Positions 36,664-45,228 of a DNA stretch of 64,000 bases are shown here, in pieces. The position numbers were made by a program, and so were the translations under genes. Numbering within the stretch: position 1 is the stretch's first letter; the number at the start of each line of letters is the position of its first letter. Source of the stretch: Tissierella creatinophila DSM 6911. GTDB lineage: Bacteria > Bacillota > Clostridia > Tissierellales > Tissierellaceae. The notes beneath the pieces are model-generated. The model worked only from the letters and a program-made list of their open reading frames with translations. It was not told the DNA's origin and ran no database searches. The DNA lies in NCBI RefSeq assembly GCF_001940565.1, contig NZ_LTDM01000003.1, positions 30,737 to 94,736 on the forward strand, read 5' to 3'.

Positions 36664-36692
36664 TTGACATTTCCCCAAAATAAATGTATATT
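36664..36692 (+). promoter_or_regulatory. sigma-A promoter for the DUF1294 gene
   Basis: TTGACA - 17 bases - TATATT on the plus strand, about 35 bases upstream of the ATG; divergent from the fdh promoter. Confidence 0.75.
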
Positions 36693-36726
36693 TAAACTAT
36701 AATATTTTATAAAAGGGGTATAATAT

Positions 36727-37017
36727 ATGATTGGACAAGATATAAAAGAATTAATATATATTTATTTTGTAGTTATTAACATAGTGAGTTTTATCTGCTT
36801 TTTTATAGACAAAAAAAGAGCTCAAAAAGAACTCTATAGAATATCTGAATCATTTTTATTTAATGTTTCAATCATAGGAGGAGCTTTAGGATCCCTCCTT
36901 GGGATGAAAGCATTTCATCATAAAACTAAAAAGAAAAAATTTGTAATTGGTATTCCCATTATACTTATCTTTAATATACTTGTTATTATCTATTTAGAAC
37001 AATTTTTAATAAAATAA
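36727..37017 (+). CDS. DUF1294 small membrane protein
   Basis: 96 residues with three predicted membrane segments (about 8-25, 42-60, 74-92). It carries the family motif CFFIDKKRAQ ... GGALGSLLGMKAFHHKTKKKKF. Function is not established for the family. ATG follows AAAGGGGTATAAT. The 3' end overlaps the convergent amidotransferase gene by 28 bp. Confidence 0.85.
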   Translation: MIGQDIKELIYIYFVVINIVSFICFFIDKKRAQKELYRISESFLFNVSIIGGALGSLLGMKAFHHKTKKKKFVIGIPIILIFNILVIIYLEQFLIK

Positions 37018-37703
37018 GAAAATATCTTCAAGAACTTTTCATCACTAAATGCCATACATTCAGGATGAAACTGCACGCCTAGAAGAAAGTTTTCGTGATT
37101 TTCTAATTCTATACCTTCAATTACTCCATCTGAAGCTATAGAATTTATCTTTAAGCCTTTTGCTAAATCCTTTATACTTTGATGATGTTGTGAATTTACA
37201 AATATCTTTTCTTCTTTAAATATATCAAATAAAAGAGTGTTTTTAAATATACTAATGCTATGATAACCACCCTTTATATCATAACTTGACATGTGTCCAT
37301 GAGAGTTTTCAATTTGAGAAGGGATGTCTTGATATAGTGTACCACCAAGAGAAACATTTATAAGTTGGAGTCCTCTACATATTCCAAGTATAGGAGTCCC
37401 TTTTTTATATGCTGCTTTAAAAAGTGCCATTTCCATACGATCTCTTTCATAAGATATATCTATAGTATCTCTCATAGGTTCTTCATCAAAGAGTAAAGGT
37501 GATATATCTTCTCCCCCCGTAAAGATAACACCATCTACTCTCTCTAATATAGATTCCATATCTTCTATATCCTTTAAATTTGGCAGTACAATTGGAATAG
37601 CTCCAGCTGCTTCTACTGCATTTATATAAGTGTACTTAAGCTTATTTAACTTAGTACCTTTTATTTCTTCACTTTGACTAGTAAGTCCAATAATCGGTTT
37701 CAT
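36990..37703 (-). CDS. class I glutamine amidotransferase, gamma-glutamyl-GABA hydrolase type (peptidase C26)
   Basis: 237 residues. GGEDISPLL, the nucleophile motif GICRGLQLINVSLGG (Cys near residue 105), and the catalytic His/Glu in GVQFHPE. Relatives (PuuD) hydrolyse gamma-glutamyl-GABA or other gamma-glutamyl amides; the exact substrate here is unknown. ATG follows AAGGAGGG. It is 14 bp downstream of flgG, so it may be transcribed as the last gene of the flagellar operon, though unrelated in function. Confidence 0.88.
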   Translation of the reverse strand: MKPIIGLTSQSEEIKGTKLNKLKYTYINAVEAAGAIPIVLPNLKDIEDMESILERVDGVIFTGGEDISPLLFDEEPMRDTIDISYERDRMEMALFKAAYKKGTPILGICRGLQLINVSLGGTLYQDIPSQIENSHGHMSSYDIKGGYHSISIFKNTLLFDIFKEEKIFVNSQHHQSIKDLAKGLKINSIASDGVIEGIELENHENFLLGVQFHPECMAFSDEKFLKIFSYFIKNCSK

Positions 37704-37717
37704 AATATTGCCCTCCT

Positions 37718-38488
37718 TTATCTTTTAATACCATTTATCATTGTCATTATCTCATCTGTGGTCTGTAGTGCCTTAGAGTTCATAGAGTAGACCCTTTGAG
37801 TTGTTATCATATCAACCATACTCTTTACCATATCTACATTAGATCCTTCTAAGAAGTACTGATTTATCTCTCCAAAGCCCTCCCCTCCAAATGAGATCTC
37901 TAAATTTGCTCCATTTTTAAGTGCATAATTTCCCTCACCAAGTGAAATAAGATTATGAGGATTATCTGGTTTATAGAGTATTACTCGCCCTAAATACACA
38001 TCTTGTCCATTTTCTAGCGTACTTACTTCTCCAGTTTTAGATATACTGATCTCTCCAGTCCATCTTCCAAAAGGCTGATAGATTTCCATCTCTAAACTAT
38101 TGCCAGCATCATCTGTTATACTACCATCTGAGTTTTGATGAAAACCTCCATTTCTAGTTAAAATAAGATTACCATTTCCATCTCTAACTCCAAAAAAACC
38201 TTCTCCTGTGATTGCCATATTAAACTTTTCACTTGATGGAATTATACCACCTTGATTGAAAGTAGTCTTTGTAACCCCTGATTTTACACCCATATTTAAA
38301 CTTAAATCTTGTGCTCTATTAGATTTCAAAACATCACCTGCTACTTCTCTTAAACGAAGTTCTTCAAAGTTTACTTCTTTTCTTTTATATCCATAGGTAT
38401 TTACATTAGATAGATCATGAGCTATACCATCCATCTTCTTTTGATGAGCATTTAGTGCAGTCTTATTTAAACTTAGAACATTATACAT
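37718..38488 (-). CDS. flgG: flagellar basal-body rod protein FlgG
   Basis: 256 residues. N-terminal rod/hook signature (LNKTALNAHQKKMDGIAHDLSNVNTYG split around residues 8-34) and C-terminal YFLEGSNVDMVKSMVDMI ... TTDEIM. Forms the distal rod. The C-terminal NVD-type D0 helix is intact. ATG follows AGGGGTGG. It pairs with a FlgF-like paralogue upstream; which is FlgF and which FlgG is assigned by order only. Confidence 0.87.
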   Translation of the reverse strand: MYNVLSLNKTALNAHQKKMDGIAHDLSNVNTYGYKRKEVNFEELRLREVAGDVLKSNRAQDLSLNMGVKSGVTKTTFNQGGIIPSSEKFNMAITGEGFFGVRDGNGNLILTRNGGFHQNSDGSITDDAGNSLEMEIYQPFGRWTGEISISKTGEVSTLENGQDVYLGRVILYKPDNPHNLISLGEGNYALKNGANLEISFGGEGFGEINQYFLEGSNVDMVKSMVDMITTQRVYSMNSKALQTTDEIMTMINGIKR

Positions 38489-38498
38489 TTTTCCACCC

Positions 38499-39251
38499 CT
38501 ATAATCTTCCTATCTCGTTTACAGCTTTTGAAAGTGTTTCATCAACTGATTGGATCATCTTTTGATTTGATTCAAATTCTCTTGAAATCTCTATCATCTT
38601 TACCATTTCTTTTGTAAAATCTACATTTGATGTTTCTAAATAGTTTTGACTAACTGTTGGATTTTCTACAATGTTTCCTCCAACATTAGCTGTAAATATT
38701 GTATCGCCTCTATCTACTAAAGCATTATAATCATCAAAGTCTGTAATTAAAAATCTCTCATTAGAGCCTATTACTCTTCCCCTTTGGTCTATACTAAAAC
38801 CTTCATCAGCATATATGGGAGATATATTTCCGTTATTTATTCCAAGTACTCTTTCTCCACTTTGAGTAGTTAAGGTACCATCTTCTCCTATAACAAAATT
38901 ACCATTTCTAGTGTATCCCCTTCCACCGCCAGCTAATTCTATAGTAAAAAAACCTTCCCCTTGAATAGCAAAGTCTGTAAAGTTTCCTGTTTCATAAATC
39001 GTACCATCTTTTAGATTGGTAATCTTTTCATCTATTCTATTTCCAAATATAAACTCGCCCAAAACCTGTCTTTTATCTTTATTCTTTCCGCCAGCATGGT
39101 TTATCATCTCATAGGGTTCTAGCGTAGATTGCATTATAGTTTTAAATTTATAGCCTGAAGTATTTGAATTTGCTAAATTTCCACTTGTATTTTCTTGATG
39201 TTTTTGAAGTACATTCATAGTTCGGTTTACTGTATATAAGCTTCTAATCAT
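38499..39251 (-). CDS. flgF: flagellar basal-body rod protein FlgF
   Basis: 250 residues, same family as the next gene: LYTVNRTMNVLQKHQENTS near the start, GFFTIELAGG and TRNGNF in the middle, and NYLETSNVDFTKEMVKMI near the end. Proximal rod part. The ATG at 39251 has AAAGGAG upstream; an ATG seven codons earlier overlaps that site. It overlaps the stop of a small membrane-protein gene (ATGATTAG), suggesting coupled translation. Confidence 0.87.
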   Translation of the reverse strand: MIRSLYTVNRTMNVLQKHQENTSGNLANSNTSGYKFKTIMQSTLEPYEMINHAGGKNKDKRQVLGEFIFGNRIDEKITNLKDGTIYETGNFTDFAIQGEGFFTIELAGGGRGYTRNGNFVIGEDGTLTTQSGERVLGINNGNISPIYADEGFSIDQRGRVIGSNERFLITDFDDYNALVDRGDTIFTANVGGNIVENPTVSQNYLETSNVDFTKEMVKMIEISREFESNQKMIQSVDETLSKAVNEIGRL

Positions 39252-39453
39252 CTTTAACCGCTCCTTTATCATCGATTACTTTTAGTTCATAGGGATATAT
39301 CATGCCAAGCTTTCTTGCCTTTTTCTCTATATTTAAATTTATATTAGCTTTATAGGTGATATTCATAAGAATAGCACTTATTATTATACCTATACCAAGG
39401 GGGATAAATATATTTGATCTTTCTCTTATGAATTCTTGTATAAATTTTTTAAT
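39244..39453 (-). CDS. 69-residue membrane protein in the fla operon, apparent ATT start
   Basis: Frame open from 39453 to TAG at 39244. A strong Shine-Dalgarno GGGGAGG is seven bases before ATT AAA AAA, and no ATG, GTG or TTG occurs in frame between an upstream TGA and residue 33. The product begins KKFIQEFIRERSN, then a membrane helix (IFIPLGIGIIISAILMNI), then ARKLGMIYPYELKVID, a pattern like the outer part of FtsL-type bitopic proteins. It fills an otherwise empty gap in a tight operon and its stop overlaps the flgF start. ATT starts are rare, infC being the known case. Function unknown. Confidence 0.62.
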   Translation of the reverse strand: MKKFIQEFIRERSNIFIPLGIGIIISAILMNITYKANINLNIEKKARKLGMIYPYELKVIDDKGAVKDD

Positions 39454-39836
39454 AATAATACCTCCCCTTTGTTTATCCCTAATAGTTTTGATATCTCATC
39501 TAAACTCTTCTTTTGTTTTTCATATTTCACTATAAGTCTATACTTTTCCATAGAGTCTTCTTCTACTGACATTTCCTCTTGTATATCTTCTTCTATAGTA
39601 GTAGAGTTGTTTATCTCTTCATTTAAGACTTTAGTAAATAGCATCTCTTCAAGCATCTCTAGTCTTTTTTCTAAAAGTTCTACTTCTCTTTTGTCGTTAT
39701 ATATCTTGTTATCTCTGTTTTTCTCATTATAAATTTCATCTATAAATAAATCTTTTTTAAGTTTTCCATGTTTTTTTTCTAAAATGGTTCCAAAAGCTAT
39801 AAAAAATATTCCCGATATTATCAATATATAAAACAT
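39426..39836 (-). CDS. flagellar operon protein with membrane anchor, coiled coil and HTH-like tail
   Basis: 136 residues. N-terminal membrane helix (1-19), acidic coiled coil (about 45-105), and a C-terminal DEISKLLGINKGEVLLLKNL segment resembling a helix-turn-helix. DUF6115/YlxL-like proteins sit beside fliA in many clostridial and bacillar fla operons; their job is not established. ATG overlaps the fliA stop (TAATG) and follows GGGAG. Its 3' end overlaps the small ATT-start gene. Confidence 0.72.
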   Translation of the reverse strand: MFYILIISGIFFIAFGTILEKKHGKLKKDLFIDEIYNEKNRDNKIYNDKREVELLEKRLEMLEEMLFTKVLNEEINNSTTIEEDIQEEMSVEEDSMEKYRLIVKYEKQKKSLDEISKLLGINKGEVLLLKNLYKNS

Positions 39837-40555
39837 TATTTTGCTCCCAGTTTTTCAATTTTTTGTCTTAAATTTAAGAGTATCTTACTATGAATTTGAG
39901 AAACTCTTGGTATAGAAATATCCAGTATATAGCCTATTTCTTTTAATGTGAGTTCCTCTACATAATAGAGATTTAAAATGATCTTTTCACGTTCATCAAG
40001 ACTCTCTATTGCCAATTCTAATAGATGAGTTTGTTCATCTTTTATTAGCTCCTCTTGAGGAGAGAGAGCATCTTTATCTTCTAATAGATCTATAATACCA
40101 AAGTCCCCATCATCTTTAGGAAAGAGTACACTCTCAAGTGAAATATAAGATAAGTCATTTACTGTTTCATGAATCTCAAATAATTCCTTTTTATCAAGTC
40201 CCATACTTTCACATATCTCTTTTTCTGTTGGAGTTCTCATCATAGAGTTTTCTAGAAATTCTTTTTCTCTATAGTAACTATTTAGCTTATCCATTCTATT
40301 TCTAGAAACTCTACCAAGTTTTCTAAGTTCATCTATAATAGCTCCCCTGACCCTTATATTTGCATAGGTTTCAAAAGCTGCACCTTTCTTGTCATCAAAC
40401 CTTTTAAGTGCATCAATAAGACCTATAACACCTATGCTAAAAAGATCATCTTCATCATATTCTCTATTTCTAGTGTCAATCTTACCAACTATTTTCTTCA
40501 CTAAAGGTAGGTATTCAATTATTAAATTGTCTAGATCCTCCTCTTTATAAAACAT
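39836..40555 (-). CDS. fliA: flagellar sigma factor sigma-28 (FliA/SigD)
   Basis: 239 residues. Region 2 YDEDDLFSIGVIGLIDALKRFD, region 3 with SMGLDKKELFE, and region 4 LTLKEIGYILDISIPRVSQIHSK. Directs late flagellar genes such as fliC and fliD. ATG follows GAGGGATTAG. Being inside the early operon, it links basal-body gene expression to flagellin synthesis. No flgM is present in the window. Confidence 0.95.
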   Translation of the reverse strand: MFYKEEDLDNLIIEYLPLVKKIVGKIDTRNREYDEDDLFSIGVIGLIDALKRFDDKKGAAFETYANIRVRGAIIDELRKLGRVSRNRMDKLNSYYREKEFLENSMMRTPTEKEICESMGLDKKELFEIHETVNDLSYISLESVLFPKDDGDFGIIDLLEDKDALSPQEELIKDEQTHLLELAIESLDEREKIILNLYYVEELTLKEIGYILDISIPRVSQIHSKILLNLRQKIEKLGAK

Positions 40556-40569
40556 CTAATCCCTCATTT

Positions 40570-41253
40570 TTAATTGATCCTATTTTTACGCATCATTACA
40601 AATAAATGTCTAATAATCTTTTCTTGTTGACCTTCCTTTATATCTATAAACTTTACTCCATATAGATATACAGTTTTCTTTGGGATAAGGTTTATCTCTT
40701 TATGTACTACTTTTCCCTTTAATATAATATTTTGTTTGTCAAAGTTTATAACTAAAACAAGTCTCTTTCCAATATTAAAACTTTCCTTAGTCGATAGCTT
40801 AACTCCTCCAGCACTTAAATCTAATATAAGCCCTTCTTTTAAATACTTCTCAATCTTTTTAAAATCTTCTTTTGTTTCTCTTTCATTAAAGTCTAGTTTT
40901 ACTATAAAGTCATTATCAGTATAAAGGATACTCTTAGTATTTGTTACGCGAATATTTTCTCTTCTTTGGATCTTTTTAAAGTTTCCTATATTAGATAGCT
41001 CATATACAGAGGTATTAGTAAATTCTCTACCACTAACAGTTGCTTCAAGTCCCAATACCTCTTTTTTACAGTAGATAACTCCCTTTATTTTTTCTCCTAT
41101 CTCCAATAGTTTAAAGTCCTGATCATCAGCTGAAATAGATATATAGATTTTTTCATCCTTTATATCATATATGAGCCCTGGAGTTTTGTCATTATCCTTT
41201 GAACGCAATTCTATCTTATCATTTAACTTAAATAACATTATCCATTTATCCAT
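40570..41253 (-). CDS. ycgR: PilZ-domain flagellar brake protein YcgR-type
   Basis: 227 residues: a YcgR N-terminal domain (about 1-95), then PilZ with the c-di-GMP motif R98-ENI-R102 and DLSAGGVKLS near 149. Binding c-di-GMP lets such proteins slow the motor, so a signal-responsive brake is encoded with motAB in this operon. ATG follows GGGTGATAAA. Gene lies four bases after flhG. Confidence 0.9.
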   Translation of the reverse strand: MDKWIMLFKLNDKIELRSKDNDKTPGLIYDIKDEKIYISISADDQDFKLLEIGEKIKGVIYCKKEVLGLEATVSGREFTNTSVYELSNIGNFKKIQRRENIRVTNTKSILYTDNDFIVKLDFNERETKEDFKKIEKYLKEGLILDLSAGGVKLSTKESFNIGKRLVLVINFDKQNIILKGKVVHKEINLIPKKTVYLYGVKFIDIKEGQQEKIIRHLFVMMRKNRIN

Positions 41254-41257
41254 TTTA

Positions 41258-42142
41258 TCACCCGAAAAATTTTATTAATCTATTACTTAGCCTTTTAAAA
41301 CTAGTCGTATTTTCCTTTATTATATCTAATCCTAATATCTTATTTGCAATATCTTCTATATTTTCACTTGCAAGCGCTTTTGGATAGTTAATAACTAATG
41401 GAACTTGCTCCATAATAGATTTGTTTACTCTTATATCGTTAAATATAAATCCTAAAGATTCCAGTTTTATGTTTAAAAACTTTTCACAAGTATTTCTAAG
41501 CTTAGTAAAACTTTCTTCTCCTTGGTTTATATCTACTATTTGGTTTATTACTACAGAGGCACTCTTTTTTACATTGTATAAACTATTTGCCTTTAAAATT
41601 CTATATGCATCTGTAAGGGCAGTAGGTTCAGGAGTTGTTACAAGTATTATATCATCAGCAAAACTAGAAAAAGTCAAAGTATGCTTATTTATTCCTGCTC
41701 CATTGTCTATAAGTATAATATCATATTCTCCCATAGCTTCTAAAGTTTTTATTATTTCTTCTTGTTCAGTTTTGTGTAAACTCTCTATTAAAAATAAATC
41801 AGTTCCTCCATTTATAAGGTTTATACCTTGTGGTCCTTGTATTATTATATCTCTAAAAGTAGCACTTCCATTTATAACTTCAGAGAGATCTGCCTGTGCT
41901 CCTATTCCAAGGAGTATATTGGCATTGATCATTCCTATATCTGCATCAAGGATCAATACTTTTTGACCTTTTTGTTGAAGCTTAATAGCTAGATTGATAG
42001 AAAAATTAGTCTTTCCCACTCCGCCTTTTCCACTTACTATGGAATATATCTTTGTATACTTTTGATCTTTATTTTCAAAAGGTTTATTTACCATACCACT
42101 GGTTAGCTCTCTAAGTCTATTAGCCTGATCATTCATCTTCAT
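41258..42142 (-). CDS. flhG: flagellar number regulator FlhG (MinD/ParA-like ATPase)
   Basis: 294 residues. Deviant Walker A SGKGGVGKTNFS near residue 33, ILDADIGMINANILLG and DNGAGI. It acts with FlhF to set number and place of flagella. A C-terminal amphipathic helix (SFKRLSNRLIKFF) would bind membrane. The start overlaps the end of flhF by 14 bp; ATG follows GAGGAG. Confidence 0.93.
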   Translation of the reverse strand: MKMNDQANRLRELTSGMVNKPFENKDQKYTKIYSIVSGKGGVGKTNFSINLAIKLQQKGQKVLILDADIGMINANILLGIGAQADLSEVINGSATFRDIIIQGPQGINLINGGTDLFLIESLHKTEQEEIIKTLEAMGEYDIILIDNGAGINKHTLTFSSFADDIILVTTPEPTALTDAYRILKANSLYNVKKSASVVINQIVDINQGEESFTKLRNTCEKFLNIKLESLGFIFNDIRVNKSIMEQVPLVINYPKALASENIEDIANKILGLDIIKENTTSFKRLSNRLIKFFG

Positions 42143-43130
42143 AAATCTCCTCGCTATATGCTATTAAGTTTTCTAAAGTAGCCTTTTCTATATCATCTGG
42201 AACATTTTGCCCATGGCAAAAATATTGAACTGGATATTCATTGTGTTCTATAATATTCCATAGATTATTAAAATTGGTAACTTCATCAAATTTAGTTAAA
42301 ATAAGCCCATTATAATCTAAGACCTTATATTTTTGAAAGATAGAGTTTGTAGTCTCTATATCGGTTGACACACTTAAGACTAAAAATCTATTTGTTTTAT
42401 TTTTTATATTTTCTAGATATAAATTTATATCATTTAATTTTTCCTTATTTCTTTGGCTAGTTCCAAGTGTATCTATAAGAAGCACATCACAGTCTTTAAG
42501 TTTTTCAAGCTTTTCCTTCATTTTCTCCGGTCTATGAACAACTTCAAAAGGAAGTTTTAAGATCTCCGCATAAGTTTTAAGCTGTTCCACCGCCCCTATC
42601 TTATATGTGTCTATAGTAATAAGACCTACCTTCTTCTTGTTTTCTAAACTTTCCTGTGCCGCTATCTTTGCAATGGTAGTTGTCTTTCCAACTCCTGTAG
42701 GACCAACAAATACATTTGTCTTTCTAACTCTTAACTTTTTTTCAAAACAATTTTCTTTAAATGCCATCTTCATAAAGTCTACTATCTCTTCTGTCGAAAG
42801 ATTGTTTTCATCTTTCATATTTAACTTTAAATATCCAAGGAGTTGACTTCTAATCCTATCACTCGTATTTTTAAGCATTGGATTTTTCTCTATAAGTTCT
42901 TCTATCGAATACTTTTTTTCTTCTATTTTAGGCTCTTTTACAAGTATCTTTGGAGTAGTCTTTTCTTCTAATGCAAATGTCACTTGAAGTTTTTTCTTTT
43001 TAAAAGGATTGTACCATTTACCTATCTTTATCTCTTGTTGACTTATGATTATAGCATCTTTTCCTAGTTCATATGTCGCCCTTACAATAGCTTCTTTCAT
43101 GTTTTCTACTGTATATGTCTTTATAATCAT
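42129..43130 (-). CDS. flhF: flagellar SRP-like GTPase FlhF
   Basis: 333 residues. Basic N-terminal domain, N domain, then the SRP-type G domain with VGPTGVGKTTTIAKIA (G1), ITIDTYKIGAVEQL, LIDTLGTSQRN and LTKFDE. It targets flagellar assembly to the pole or set sites. ATG overlaps the flhA stop (ATATGA). Confidence 0.94.
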   Translation of the reverse strand: MIIKTYTVENMKEAIVRATYELGKDAIIISQQEIKIGKWYNPFKKKKLQVTFALEEKTTPKILVKEPKIEEKKYSIEELIEKNPMLKNTSDRIRSQLLGYLKLNMKDENNLSTEEIVDFMKMAFKENCFEKKLRVRKTNVFVGPTGVGKTTTIAKIAAQESLENKKKVGLITIDTYKIGAVEQLKTYAEILKLPFEVVHRPEKMKEKLEKLKDCDVLLIDTLGTSQRNKEKLNDINLYLENIKNKTNRFLVLSVSTDIETTNSIFQKYKVLDYNGLILTKFDEVTNFNNLWNIIEHNEYPVQYFCHGQNVPDDIEKATLENLIAYSEEIYEDE

Positions 43131-45214
43131 ATCTTATCAACCATCCCTAGTGCTTCTATTTCTATATCATTTGGTACATCATTTAAAGAAAGTACTTTTA
43201 AATTCGGAAAATTAAAAGAAATAAGATTTTTAAAAGGTACCCTTATCTTAGGTGATGTAAGGATAAGTGCCTCTATTCCATTGGAGATTAGATCATCTTG
43301 AATTTTCTTTACATTGTCAAATATCTTAGTTATAGCCTGTGGTTCTAATACTGGGATGCTACCAGATATAGTCTTTTGTATATTTTTTCCAATCAAATCT
43401 TCAAGTACTGGATGCACAGTTATGACATTTAATACTCCATCTTGGTTTAAATATCTATTTACTATAGTCCTTTGAAGCCCGTGACGCACGTGTTCTGTTA
43501 AAAGTTCAGTATCTTTTGTCATAGTTCCTTGGTCTGCTAATACTTCTAATATAGTCACTAAATCATTTATAGGTACTTCTTCTTTTAAAAGATTTTGAAG
43601 CACTTTTTGAACTTCACCAAGAGACATTATATCAGGTATAAGTTCATCTATTACTACATTGTACTTTTCTTTTAAACTCTCTAGAAGTTGTTTTACTTCT
43701 TGTCTGCCCATAAGTTCAAAACTATTTACTTTTATAATCTCCTTTAGATGAGTAACTAGAACTATAACTGGATCTATAACAGTATAGCCCTTTAAGTCCG
43801 CCAGTTCACGAGAGCCTTCATCTATCCAAAGAGCTGGAAGTCCAAAGGCAGGTTCAGTAGTCTCCATTCCCTCTAATCCTTCAATTCCTCCACCTGGATC
43901 TATAACAAGAGCTTTATTTGTATATATATTGCCCTTTGCGACTTCATTTCCCTTTATCTTAAGTATGTATTCATTTGGTTCCAAGTGAAGATTGTCTCTA
44001 ATCCTTATAGGGTTTACGATAATCCCCATCTCCATAGCACATTGCTTTCTTATAGCTGATATATGTTCAATCAAGTTATCGCTATGACCTTCATCTACAA
44101 GAGATATAAGTCCATATCCTATTTCAAGTGCTATCGGCTCTACTTGGAAGTTCAATATATTTTCTTCTTTTTCTTTATCTCTTTGAATATCATCATTTCT
44201 CTCCATAAGAGCTACATTGTTTTGTTCAACTTGATCTGCTTCTATTTTTTCATTCTCCATTAATATATAACCTATACTTCCAAGTATTAAGGCAACTATT
44301 AGAAAAGGTATAGTTGGAAATGCTGGAACTAGGGCGATTAGAAATATAACTGCTGAAGCTAGCATTATAACTTTAGAAAAACCAAATAATTCTTCTGTAA
44401 CCGACTCTCCAAAACCATGATCATCTTCTGAACGCGTTACTATGATACCTGATGCTATAGAAATTAAAAGTGCTGGCATCTGACTTACAAGCCCATCTCC
44501 TATAGTTAGTTTACCAAATTTATCAAGGGCTTCCATAGCACCCATTCCATATTGAATAGAAAATATAAGTATACCTCCTATAAGGTTTATAAGGGTAATA
44601 AGTATACCTGCTATAGCATCTCCCTTTACAAACTTACTCGCACCATCCATTGAACCATAAAAGTCTGCTTCTCTTTGAAGATCGCGTCTTTTTTTCTTAG
44701 CTTCTGCTTCATTTATAATACCACTATTTAAATCGGCATCTATTGCCATCTGTTTACCTGGCATAGCATCTAGGGTAAATCTAGCTGATACTTCAGATAC
44801 TCTTGATGCACCACTTGTAACTACTACCATCTGCACTATAACTATAATTATAAATATAACACTACCTACTATATAATTGTTTCCAGTAACAAAGTTTGCA
44901 AATGCATCTATAACCTTTCCTGCACTTCCCTCACTTAATATCAATCTAGTAGAAGAGATATTAAGTGCCAGTCTAAACATAGTTGTAACTAGTAAAAGAG
45001 TTGGAAATGTAGAAAACTCTAATACTGTTCTAGTAAAAAGCGTAAGAAGAAGAATAATAATTCCCATAGTAATATTTAGAACTAGTAAAAGATCTAGTAC
45101 AAAACTTGACATAGGCACTATAATTATTCCTATAATAGCTACTACCACAAAAGCTATTATTATCTCTATGTTTTTGTTAGTAAAACTTATAATTCCTTTA
45201 AAGTTCTCTGCCAT
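43127..45214 (-). CDS. flhA: flagellar export gate protein FlhA
   Basis: 695 residues. Eight membrane segments in the first 320 residues, with the conserved FHIPEP-region counterpart (MPGKQMAIDADLNSGIINE) in the loop. The C-terminal cytoplasmic part (about 350-695) is the nonamer ring that docks chaperones and substrates. ATG follows AAAGGATG. Central part of the type III export gate with FlhB, FliP, FliQ and FliR. Confidence 0.96.
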   Translation of the reverse strand: MAENFKGIISFTNKNIEIIIAFVVVAIIGIIIVPMSSFVLDLLLVLNITMGIIILLLTLFTRTVLEFSTFPTLLLVTTMFRLALNISSTRLILSEGSAGKVIDAFANFVTGNNYIVGSVIFIIIVIVQMVVVTSGASRVSEVSARFTLDAMPGKQMAIDADLNSGIINEAEAKKKRRDLQREADFYGSMDGASKFVKGDAIAGILITLINLIGGILIFSIQYGMGAMEALDKFGKLTIGDGLVSQMPALLISIASGIIVTRSEDDHGFGESVTEELFGFSKVIMLASAVIFLIALVPAFPTIPFLIVALILGSIGYILMENEKIEADQVEQNNVALMERNDDIQRDKEKEENILNFQVEPIALEIGYGLISLVDEGHSDNLIEHISAIRKQCAMEMGIIVNPIRIRDNLHLEPNEYILKIKGNEVAKGNIYTNKALVIDPGGGIEGLEGMETTEPAFGLPALWIDEGSRELADLKGYTVIDPVIVLVTHLKEIIKVNSFELMGRQEVKQLLESLKEKYNVVIDELIPDIMSLGEVQKVLQNLLKEEVPINDLVTILEVLADQGTMTKDTELLTEHVRHGLQRTIVNRYLNQDGVLNVITVHPVLEDLIGKNIQKTISGSIPVLEPQAITKIFDNVKKIQDDLISNGIEALILTSPKIRVPFKNLISFNFPNLKVLSLNDVPNDIEIEALGMVDKI

Positions 45215-45228
45215 TATTTATCATCCTT

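Noticed and set aside
41421..41966. 181-codon plus-strand open frame opposite flhG
   Set aside because: No ribosome site, Ser/Ile/Phe-rich composition typical of the reverse of an AT-rich gene, and full overlap with a certain gene. The same holds for the other plus-strand frames of 60-160 codons opposite the minus-strand genes.
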